DNA from: Thermofilum sp. ex4484_15
GTDB taxonomy: Archaea; Thermoproteota; Thermoprotei; Thermofilales; EX4484-15
Assembly: GCA_002254595.1 (NCBI GenBank)
Contig: NJEH01000047.1
Coordinates: 1 to 6,980, forward strand
Length of the DNA: 6,980 nt
Direction: 5' to 3'
This document shows, one piece after another, positions 1 through 5,209 of this stretch; position 1 is the stretch's first letter; each line of letters begins with the position of its first letter. A model generated the notes under the pieces. The model was given only the letters and a program-made list of their open reading frames with translations. It did not search any database and was not told where the DNA came from. Position numbers and translations under genes: made by a program.

Positions 1-417
1 ATTAATTAACGCTAAAGCTAGAGGTGGCCACTTCTCCTTGTACTTCCTTAATCTCTCCCTGTACTTCTTTATCTCCCCTTCAGGTAAAAGCAACCTACCG
101 CACTTCCTACAGGTAGCCCTTAAGGTTAATTGAATTAACTTAACAAAACCTACATGAATTACCGGCCTAGCTAACTCTATATGCCCGAAGTGACCGGGAC
201 ATCTAGCTACGGTATTACCGCAAGTTTCGCATTTAACTCCTGGTTCTATAGTACCTAGCCTTCTATCCATTAACCCCCCCCTAATAGGCATTCCGTCCTC
301 ATCGTAGGTATCCGGGGTTACTATAGCGGTAACCGATAACTTCCTTATTATTTCGGGGGAAAGTATCCCGAATTTAAGCGCTTTAATCGATTTATATTCC
401 TCTAGCCCTAAGCTCAT
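1..417 (-). CDS. rpoA1: DNA-directed RNA polymerase subunit A' (Rpo1N), N-terminal part, cut by window edge
   Basis: This is the largest-subunit N-terminal half of archaeal RNA polymerase, which forms the clamp and, further on, carries the catalytic Mg-binding loop. The reading frame is open from ATG at 417 to the left edge (139 codons), so only the start of the protein is seen. The N-terminus (MSLGLEEYKSIKALKFGILS) is typical of A' subunits. A zinc site of the form CX2CX6CXGH is present at C63, C66, C73 and H76, followed by FGHIEL. A second cysteine pair, C103/C106 (CRKC), is the first half of the other clamp zinc site. The ATG is supported by a GGTGAGG Shine-Dalgarno just upstream and by a 7-nt gap to rpoB. 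The catalytic NADFDGD motif would lie beyond the edge. The archaeal large subunit is normally split into A' and A'', so rpoA2 is expected next. Confidence 0.97.
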   Translation of the reverse strand, partial: MSLGLEEYKSIKALKFGILSPEIIRKLSVTAIVTPDTYDEDGMPIRGGLMDRRLGTIEPGVKCETCGNTVARCPGHFGHIELARPVIHVGFVKLIQLTLRATCRKCGRLLLPEGEIKKYRERLRKYKEKWPPLALALIN

Positions 418-422
418 ACGCT

Positions 423-429
423 CCTCACC
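423..429 (-). promoter_or_regulatory. Ribosome binding site of rpoA1, containing the rpoB stop codon
   Basis: GGTGAGG on the minus strand lies 5 nt before the rpoA1 ATG and contains the TGA stop of rpoB (427-425). The ribosome finishing RpoB therefore sits on the start signal of A'. This supports translational coupling of the two large subunits and fixes the rpoA1 start. Confidence 0.8.
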
Positions 430-3400
430 CACCTTCATCTAGTACTATCCTAGGCGCTATGCCCATACTCATTAATTCCTGTAGTAGCAGTTTAAATGCG
501 TACGAAACTACTACGGGATAGATCTCAGCCTTATCGCCGCATATCCTACATACTGGCCTATCCCTTCTAGCATCGTAATAAGCCAAGAATCCGCACTTCT
601 TGCATACATATATTATAGTCCTATCCGAGGACTCTAGTAACCTTTCCCTTAACAACAGTGTAGCTCCATGCCCTATTAAGCAATCCCTTTCCATTTCCCC
701 GAACCTCAATCCTCCTTCCCTAGCCCTACCCTCAGTAGGTTGCCTAGTTAGTATTTGAACGGGGCCCCTAGCTCTAGCGTGCATTTTATCGGCTATCATA
801 TGATGTAGCTTCTGATAATAAACTACCCCTATGAAGATTTCGGCCTCGAACATCTCCCCCGTTATACCATTATACATTACCTCCTTACCATCGCTCCTGA
901 AGCCTAGCTTCCTTAAAACTCCCTTTAAGGCTTCCTCACTCGGACCCTCGAAAGCAGTAGCGTCTATTAGCTTACCGCTTAAGGCAGATATTTTACCGGC
1001 TATGGACTCCAGTAGCTGCCCTATAGTCATCCTAGAGGGAATGGCGTGTGGGTTAATTATTAAATCCGGCACTATACCGTCCTCAGTGAAAGGCATGTCC
1101 TCCTGAGGTACTATCATACCTATTATTCCCTTCTGGCCATGCCTAGAGGCGAATTTATCGCCTATTTCAGGTATCCTTAAATCCCTTACCTTTACCTTAA
1201 CTAGCTTATTACCCTCTATGGTTTCGCTTATAAGAACGGTATCGACTACGGCTTTCTCCCCATGCCTTACGCTTACCGAAGTATCCTTCCTCCTCTCAGC
1301 TAACCTAGTAGCGTAAACGCCGTAGAACCTAGGGGGGCTAGTCTTACCTATTATTACATCCTCCTCCTTAACTTCGGCTTCCGGAGCTGCAATACCGTCC
1401 TCCTCTAAGTGTACGTAAGCATCGGCAGACCTATATCCCACTACGTCCTCGCTAGGTACCTCTATCCTATCCTCTAAGCCGCCGGGGTACCTTTTCTCCT
1501 CGGCCTCATAAGTCCTGAAGAATGTCGACCTAGCTAATCCTCTTTCGATGGATGCCTTATTTATTATCACGGCGTCTTGGATGTTGTAACCAGTATACGA
1601 AGCTACGGCTACTACGAAGTTCTGACCGGCCGGTCTCTCATTGTAGCCTATGAGATCAGATACCTTAGTTTTAACTAAGGGCTTCTGAGGGTAATGTAGC
1701 AAGTGCATCCTAGAGTCCAACCTCAATCTGTAATTAGTAGTAGGTATCCCGAGGGCTTGCTTGGCCATAGCAGCTTCATAGGAGTTCCTAGGAGATTGGT
1801 TATGTTCTACGAAGGGTATTATCGACGTAACAACCCCTAAAATTGCCCCTGGTACTACTTCCAGATGGGTATGTTTTGGGGTTACATCCTCAGGGTTAAC
1901 CGCTATTAAGGCGTTCTCCTCCTCCTCAGCGTCTAAGTACTCTACTATACCGTGCCTTATTAAATCGCTCCACTTCCACTTACCACTCCTTAATAGCTCT
2001 ATATGTTCTGGTTTTAACTTAATTTCCCCTTTCTCCACTACTATTAACGGCCTCCTTACCCTACCTCCATCACAATTGACGTAAATTTCATCTAAATAAT
2101 CGGTCCTATAATGCGCGACGTTAACTTCATCAGATAACTTACCCTCTCTTCTCATTCTCCTCAATTTAGCTACTAATTCCTCACCTCTTTTGTGTATCCC
2201 TATAAGCCTACCGTTAAGGAATACCTTACTACCCTTAATCCCCTCCTCCCTAGCTATATCTATCGGTATTACCCCTAAGTCATGGAGTAAATCCTCTACT
2301 TCCCTTTCGTCTATGCCTATGGATATCGTAGCTAGTAGGGCTAAGTTCTTAACTAGTCCGCAATTCTGCCCCTCAGGACTTTCGTTAGGGCATAATCTAC
2401 CCCACTGAGTAGCGTGTAGTTCCCTAGCTTCGAAGTGGGGTTGAGTCCTACTTAACGGCGAAACTACCCTCCTTAGATGACTTAAAGTAGATAAGTAATT
2501 CGTCCTATCTAATAATTGGCTTACACCGGTTCTTCCGCCTATCCAATTACCCGTAGCTATAGCATGTACTAGTTTATTTGTAATGATGTCTGCCCTTACT
2601 AAAGTTATTAGGTTTACCTCCCTATTTCTACTCCTTATCCTTTCCAATTGGTACCTTACGTCCCTTACGAACTGCTTAAAAGCCGACCTAAAGAGCAGCG
2701 CTAAGAGATCCCCATCTAATTTAAGCCTCTTGTTAGCGTAATGATCTTTATCGTCAGGTTTCCTCCTACCTAAAGCTAGTTCTAGTAGCTTTTCGGCCAT
2801 CTGACCTAGGAAATAAGCTTTAGCTTTCCTATCCTCAGGCCTAGAACCTAAGTGAGGTAGGAAATAATTATCTAAGACGTTCTTAGCCCTCTCTATTCTG
2901 GTCTCCCTAACTTGACCTATTACGACCCTAGATCCTATGTAGTCTAAAGCGTCCTCTACGGTAGCTACTGAGGAAGCCTGCTGTAAGGACGGCATGAACT
3001 CTCTTTGGATATCTTCATCGTCGGAAACCGCCTCCATTATCTGCTTATCCGTCTCGAGGCCTAAAGCCCTCATTAGTATAGCTATGGGTATCCTACCGGA
3101 TACCGAGGGGAAGGATACGTAAAGGCATCCATCCTTTCTCCTCTCTAAGGTTACGGGAACTCTGTAACCGGTCGTAGCTGAAAATACCTTAGCTACGTGA
3201 GTAACTGAGGAACCGGCTTTACCGTAATCCACTAATACCCTATTTACCGCAAGGTCCTCTTGAATGACTAGTACCCTTTCCGATCCGTTAATTATGAAAT
3301 AACCTCCTGGATCCTTAGGCTCCTCTCCATGGGCTATGAGGTCTTCCTCTCTCATTTTAGAGAGGTAGCACTTAGACGATTTAACCATGATGGGCATCTG

Positions 3401-3754
3401 CCCTATGTAAGCCCTAACAGGTTCCTGCTCTATGTCGTCTACAACTAAAGACATGGTAAGGTAAATAGGGGCAGCGTAGGTTAAGTTCCTTAATCTAGCT
3501 TCCTGAGGGTATATTTCCGTTTCAGATCCGTCGGCCTCCCTAACTTTCGGTTCCCCTACTTCTATCTTACCTAACCTTACATAAAAGCCGGGTATACTAG
3601 TCTCTATAATCCCCTGCTCATTAACTATTTCCTGTAACCTTCTCTCTATGAAGTCATTATACGAATCTAGGTGCTGCCTAACTAATCCCTTCTCCTTAAT
3701 GAATGCCTCCACTAGTACCCATCTATCCTCATTGCTTAAAACCCTATTACCCAT
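425..3754 (-). CDS. rpoB: DNA-directed RNA polymerase subunit B (Rpo2), full length, unsplit
   Basis: This is the second-largest catalytic subunit of archaeal RNA polymerase (homologue of Rpb2 and bacterial beta), forming one wall of the active-site cleft. At 1109 residues it is full length and unsplit; many methanogens and halophiles split it into B' and B''. The N-terminus (RWVLVEAFIKEKGLVRQHLDSYN) has the family form. GSERVLVIQEDLAVNRVLV follows near 155. The fork region HATQWGRLCPNESPEG is at 447-462, and NQSPRNSYEAAMAKQALG starts at 652. The catalytic stretch GDKFASRHGQKG is at 865-876; K867 and K875 match the two conserved active-site lysines of bacterial beta. NPHAIPSRMTIGQLLES starts at 901. 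The C-terminal clamp zinc ribbon has C1051, C1054, C1069 and C1072. No intein or frameshift is seen. The ATG follows GGTGAG directly after the rpoH stop, and rpoA1 starts 7 nt after the TGA. Confidence 0.99.
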   Translation of the reverse strand: MGNRVLSNEDRWVLVEAFIKEKGLVRQHLDSYNDFIERRLQEIVNEQGIIETSIPGFYVRLGKIEVGEPKVREADGSETEIYPQEARLRNLTYAAPIYLTMSLVVDDIEQEPVRAYIGQMPIMVKSSKCYLSKMREEDLIAHGEEPKDPGGYFIINGSERVLVIQEDLAVNRVLVDYGKAGSSVTHVAKVFSATTGYRVPVTLERRKDGCLYVSFPSVSGRIPIAILMRALGLETDKQIMEAVSDDEDIQREFMPSLQQASSVATVEDALDYIGSRVVIGQVRETRIERAKNVLDNYFLPHLGSRPEDRKAKAYFLGQMAEKLLELALGRRKPDDKDHYANKRLKLDGDLLALLFRSAFKQFVRDVRYQLERIRSRNREVNLITLVRADIITNKLVHAIATGNWIGGRTGVSQLLDRTNYLSTLSHLRRVVSPLSRTQPHFEARELHATQWGRLCPNESPEGQNCGLVKNLALLATISIGIDEREVEDLLHDLGVIPIDIAREEGIKGSKVFLNGRLIGIHKRGEELVAKLRRMRREGKLSDEVNVAHYRTDYLDEIYVNCDGGRVRRPLIVVEKGEIKLKPEHIELLRSGKWKWSDLIRHGIVEYLDAEEEENALIAVNPEDVTPKHTHLEVVPGAILGVVTSIIPFVEHNQSPRNSYEAAMAKQALGIPTTNYRLRLDSRMHLLHYPQKPLVKTKVSDLIGYNERPAGQNFVVAVASYTGYNIQDAVIINKASIERGLARSTFFRTYEAEEKRYPGGLEDRIEVPSEDVVGYRSADAYVHLEEDGIAAPEAEVKEEDVIIGKTSPPRFYGVYATRLAERRKDTSVSVRHGEKAVVDTVLISETIEGNKLVKVKVRDLRIPEIGDKFASRHGQKGIIGMIVPQEDMPFTEDGIVPDLIINPHAIPSRMTIGQLLESIAGKISALSGKLIDATAFEGPSEEALKGVLRKLGFRSDGKEVMYNGITGEMFEAEIFIGVVYYQKLHHMIADKMHARARGPVQILTRQPTEGRAREGGLRFGEMERDCLIGHGATLLLRERLLESSDRTIIYVCKKCGFLAYYDARRDRPVCRICGDKAEIYPVVVSYAFKLLLQELMSMGIAPRIVLDEGG

Positions 3755-3757
3755 TTT

Positions 3758-3763
3758 CTCACC
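3758..3763 (-). promoter_or_regulatory. Ribosome binding site of rpoB
   Basis: GGTGAG on the minus strand lies 3 nt before the rpoB ATG at 3754. Its first G is the last base of the rpoH TAG stop, so this junction is also coupled. It supports the annotated rpoB start over internal alternatives. Confidence 0.75.
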
Positions 3764-4002
3764 TAGCCAGGTATTACTAATCTTAAGGCTAAAGACCTCC
3801 CGGCTGTAGGGCTCTTCCGTACTATCAACACTACGTCCCCAGGTTTAGCCCCAAGGGCTCTAGCGGCAGGATCAGAAGCTAATATCCACGGAAGTTGATA
3901 AGGTGTTAAACCTAATTTCCTTAATAATTTCCTAGCCTCATCCTTTGAAAGTAATATATGTTTAGGTACTAATTCATGTTTAAATATATTGAATTTACCC
4001 AT
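3763..4002 (-). CDS. rpoH: DNA-directed RNA polymerase subunit H (Rpo5)
   Basis: This is the small archaeal RNA polymerase subunit homologous to the C-terminal assembly domain of eukaryotic Rpb5; it sits at the lower jaw, near incoming DNA. The 79-residue length is normal, because archaea lack the N-terminal jaw domain of Rpb5. The family core is complete: HELVPKHILLSKDEARKLLRKLG, then PYQLPWILASDPAARALGAKPGDVVLIVRKS and a C-terminal LALRLVIPG. The ATG at 4002 has GGTGGG 5 nt upstream and no in-frame alternative nearby fits the family better. It is the first gene of the rpoH-rpoB-rpoA1 operon, with 8 nt to rpoB, the usual archaeal order. The promoter is the TATA element at 4051-4061. Confidence 0.97.
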   Translation of the reverse strand: MGKFNIFKHELVPKHILLSKDEARKLLRKLGLTPYQLPWILASDPAARALGAKPGDVVLIVRKSPTAGRSLALRLVIPG

Positions 4003-4003
4003 A

Positions 4004-4030
4004 TTAACCCACCATAAATCCCAAAGCCAT
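4004..4030 (-). other. Eight-codon leader ORF ending 1 nt before rpoH (candidate)
   Basis: The minus strand reads ATG GCT TTG GGA TTT ATG GTG GGT TAA, ending one base before the rpoH ATG and in a different frame. Its ATG is about 26 nt from the centre of the TATA element, where transcription should start, so it could be translated without a leader. It also contains the GGTGGG that serves as the rpoH ribosome binding site. It may be chance: an A or G of an ATG at +1 is common at archaeal start sites. No function is claimed. Confidence 0.25.
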
Positions 4031-4049
4031 GATTTAATTAACCTTCCCC

Positions 4050-4061
4050 ATATAAATTTAT
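4050..4061 (-). promoter_or_regulatory. TATA-box promoter of the rpoH-rpoB-rpoA1 operon
   Basis: The minus strand reads TAAATTTATATG, a good archaeal TATA box, about 55 nt upstream of the rpoH ATG. Start of transcription is expected near 4030, leaving a leader of roughly 28 nt with a Shine-Dalgarno. The core ATAAATTTAT (4052-4061) is itself a palindrome, so the element could in principle also bind TBP in the other orientation, toward the inverted repeat. Direction is assigned from the downstream gene. Confidence 0.65.
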
Positions 4062-4077
4062 CCCTATTTAATAATGC

Positions 4078-4107
4078 TACCTCCCCTAACTCGGGCTAGG
4101 GGAGGTA
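4078..4107. repeat. Perfect 11-bp inverted repeat with 8-nt spacer in the divergent intergenic region
   Basis: The left arm TACCTCCCCTA (4078-4088) is perfectly complementary to the right arm TAGGGGAGGTA (4097-4107); the spacer is ACTCGGGC. The site lies about 17 bp upstream of the rpo TATA box and about 90 bp upstream of the ATP synthase TATA box. It could be a dimeric regulator's operator, with arm centres 19 bp apart (about two helical turns), or a GC-rich RNA hairpin. It is not followed at once by oligo-T, so it is not an ordinary terminator, and neither flanking operon ends here. Confidence 0.8.
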
Positions 4108-4114
4108 CTGCTAG

Positions 4115-4189
4115 ACTTTAAGGTAAGGGATCAATATATGTCTTTCCATGGGTTTTTTCGCAATAAGCTACCTTAAGACTACTTTAAGG
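4115..4189. repeat. Three copies of a CTTNAAGG-type motif (two direct, one inverted)
   Basis: ACTTTAAGG occurs exactly at 4115-4123 and again at 4181-4189, 66 bp apart. Between them CTACCTTAAGAC (4168-4179) reads on the other strand as GTCTTAAGGTAG, a near copy of the first site (CTTTAAGGTAAG). The inverted and second direct copies also pair as CCTTAA/TTAAGG around 7 nt. The cluster ends just upstream of the ATP synthase TATA box, a place where archaeal activators or repressors bind. The regulatory role is inference. Confidence 0.4.
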
Positions 4190-4190
4190 A

Positions 4191-4206
4191 GGAAATCTTT
4201 AAAAAG
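4191..4206 (+). promoter_or_regulatory. Promoter (TATA box with upstream purines) of the ATP synthase operon
   Basis: CTTTAAAAAG at 4197-4206 is a good crenarchaeal-type TATA box. GGAAAT directly upstream resembles a purine-rich BRE, the TFB contact. Transcription should start about 25 nt downstream of its centre, near 4226, leaving a leader of about 32 nt before the subunit H start. No other equally good plus-strand TATA box lies closer to the gene. Confidence 0.65.
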
Positions 4207-4225
4207 GCGTAAGCCGGGGATATAG

Positions 4226-4240
4226 ATGGGTATCAGTTAA
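4226..4240 (+). other. Four-codon leader ORF at the predicted ATP synthase transcription start (candidate)
   Basis: The plus strand reads ATG GGT ATC AGT TAA, with its ATG 25 nt from the TATA-box centre, so it would sit at the very 5' end of the mRNA. It is out of frame with subunit H and ends 17 nt before it. The parallel with the mini-ORF before rpoH is noted, but four codons can easily arise by chance. Confidence 0.15.
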
Positions 4241-4245
4241 AATAT

Positions 4246-4250
4246 AGGTG
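4246..4250 (+). promoter_or_regulatory. Ribosome binding site that selects the TTG start of subunit H
   Basis: AGGTG lies 7 nt before TTG at 4258 and is the only convincing Shine-Dalgarno here. The same 11-nt string AAATATAGGTG recurs before the subunit E start (4560-4570). Confidence 0.65.
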
Positions 4251-4257
4251 CTACTTA

Positions 4258-4614
4258 TTGAGCGAAGTACTCAGAGAATTAAGAGAAATAGACGAGCTAA
4301 TTAGGAGGATGGAGGAAGAGGCTAGAGCGGAAGCTAAAAGGATTCTAAAATTAGCTAAGGAGAACGCCGAAAAGGAGAGGTTAGCTATCTTGAGGAATGC
4401 GGAAGAGGAGGCAAGGAGAGTTAAGGAGAGAATCATAGAGGAAGCAAGGAGAAGAGCGAAGTCCATAATGTCCGATTATCTGGAGAGAGCCGAGAGGCTA
4501 AAGGAGTATGTACGCAAGAGAGAGCCGTACCTAATCAAGAAGGTAGTAATGGAGATTTTAAATATAGGTGATGTAGATGCGGAAACTATTGTTAGGAGAT
4601 ATTTCGAGGATTAG
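4258..4614 (+). CDS. atpH: A-type ATP synthase subunit H (peripheral stalk coiled coil; equivalent of V-type subunit G)
   Basis: This is a 118-residue, highly charged, almost wholly helical protein with no membrane segment, cysteine or catalytic motif. It fits the small peripheral-stalk subunit that pairs with subunit E to hold the catalytic head still against rotor torque. Residues 1-85 form a continuous coiled coil with 11-residue spacing, for example EEARRVKERII (50-60) followed by EEARRRAKSIM (61-71), as expected for the right-handed coiled coil of this stalk. The C-terminus (PYLIKKVVMEILNIG, 90-104) resembles the part that joins the globular domain of E. The start is TTG, chosen because AGGTG lies 7 nt upstream and no ATG opens this frame at the N-terminus. 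The gene overlaps the next by 38 nt and leads the operon. Coiled coils give weak homology signals, so identity rests largely on size, pattern and position beside E and I. Confidence 0.85.
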   Translation: MSEVLRELREIDELIRRMEEEARAEAKRILKLAKENAEKERLAILRNAEEEARRVKERIIEEARRRAKSIMSDYLERAERLKEYVRKREPYLIKKVVMEILNIGDVDAETIVRRYFED

Positions 4615-4778
4615 AGAAGCCGCATTAGAGGAAGCAAGGAGGAAAGCTGAGGAGATAATTTCATTAGCTAAGAGCGAAGCCGAACAGATAATACTCAAAT
4701 ATCGTATGGAAGCCAGTAGGAAGGCTAGGGAGCTAATAGATAGAGCCGAGAGGAGCGGATTAGAGGAAGCAAGGAGGA
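4436..4778 (+). repeat. Repeated DNA segments encoding EEARR coiled-coil units in subunits H and E
   Basis: The 20-mer ATTAGAGGAAGCAAGGAGGA occurs twice within E (4624-4643 and 4759-4778), and its 16-nt core TAGAGGAAGCAAGGAG also occurs in H (4436-4451). All three copies are read in the same phase as (I/L)EEARR. A second shared word, AGAGCCGAGAGG, encodes RAER in H (4486-4497) and in E (4742-4753). Identity at DNA level across two genes suggests internal duplication or gene conversion, or common descent, beyond shared amino acid pattern; codon bias could contribute. Confidence 0.7.
4567..4572 (+). promoter_or_regulatory. Ribosome binding site of subunit E inside the subunit H gene
   Basis: GGTGAT is a full match to the usual archaeal 16S 3' end complement and lies 4 nt before the ATG at 4577. 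It supports that start, and hence the 38-nt overlap with H, over the in-frame TTG at 4589. Confidence 0.7.
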
Positions 4779-5209
4779 TAGAGAGCGAAGCCATAAGGAG
4801 GGCTAAGTTATCATTTTCCCGCGTAAAGACTGAAATAATGGAAAGCGTCTTTTCAAGAGCTTGGAACGTCATACGTAAGGCCCTAAGCGAGAACCCCGAG
4901 TTGAAATACCGTATCTTAAAGGAGTTAATCTCTAGGGGGGTAAGGGAATTAGGAGAGGTAGGTATGGTGGAATTATTGCTGGAAGGAGAGGAGGAAGAGA
5001 AATTAATGAAGATAATTAGGGATATAGTAGGGGGTGAAGTTAAAATCTCCGCTTCCCGCGGGCCCTTAGGAGCGGTACTTTACAGTCCCGATGGGAGAAT
5101 CTACGTAGAAGCTACCTTAAGGAACGTATTTGAGGACGCTAAAAGGAAGTTAAGGCCTCTATTGTTAAAGGAAGTAGTAGGTGTCATTAGTGAGCTTCCT
5201 CAGGGCTAA
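4577..5209 (+). CDS. atpE: A-type ATP synthase subunit E (peripheral stalk)
   Basis: Subunit E forms the peripheral stalk with subunit H: its N-terminal helix coils with H and its C-terminal globular domain caps the top of a catalytic B subunit. At 210 residues it has the usual length. Residues 10-85 are a charged coiled coil with alanines spaced by 11 (A24, A35, A46, A57; also A20/A31 and A65/A76). The globular half ends with the family signature GPLGAVLYSPDGRIYVEAT (162-180), then LRNVFEDAKRKLRP, where E subunits have a GG(V/A)-S-DG-I-V-NT-E-R pattern. The residue usually Asn in that NT pair is Ala here. The ATG is supported by GGTGAT. The gene overlaps H by 38 nt upstream and subunit I by 20 nt downstream, so H, E and I are probably translated as a coupled set. 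Confidence 0.93.
   Translation: MRKLLLGDISRIREAALEEARRKAEEIISLAKSEAEQIILKYRMEASRKARELIDRAERSGLEEARRIESEAIRRAKLSFSRVKTEIMESVFSRAWNVIRKALSENPELKYRILKELISRGVRELGEVGMVELLLEGEEEEKLMKIIRDIVGGEVKISASRGPLGAVLYSPDGRIYVEATLRNVFEDAKRKLRPLLLKEVVGVISELPQG

Noticed and set aside
831..1106. Plus-strand ORF of 91 codons
   Set aside because: It lies wholly opposite the conserved catalytic part of rpoB, has no ribosome binding site or recognisable motif, and its composition is what antisense of this codon usage gives.
2190..2408. Plus-strand ORF of 72 codons
   Set aside because: It is antisense to conserved rpoB sequence, with Ser/Leu/Pro-rich low-complexity content and no start signal.
425..3754. Intein or B'/B'' split in rpoB
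   Set aside because: The frame is continuous, of normal length, and conserved motifs are spaced as in unsplit archaeal RpoB.
4078..4107. Inverted repeat as a terminator of either operon
   Set aside because: Both operons start here and point away, so neither ends at this site, and no oligo-T follows directly. The T6 run is 45 nt further on.
4003..4257. tRNA, C/D box RNA or CRISPR repeat in the intergenic region
   Set aside because: I found no T-arm GGTTCRA sequence, no RTGATGA/CTGA box pair and no regularly spaced repeats.
4251..4466. Minus-strand ORF of 71 codons opposite subunit H
   Set aside because: Its Leu/Ser/Ala-rich translation is the mirror of Glu/Arg/Lys-rich coiled-coil codons; it has no promoter or ribosome binding site.
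4558..4872. Minus-strand ORF of 104 codons opposite subunit E
   Set aside because: Same cause: antisense of coiled-coil codons makes long, hydrophobic-looking frames. It overlaps two well-supported genes.
5181..5183. Alternative GTG start of subunit I
   Set aside because: It is in frame, but it overlaps the AGGTG ribosome binding site and has none of its own; GTG at 5190 has proper spacing.
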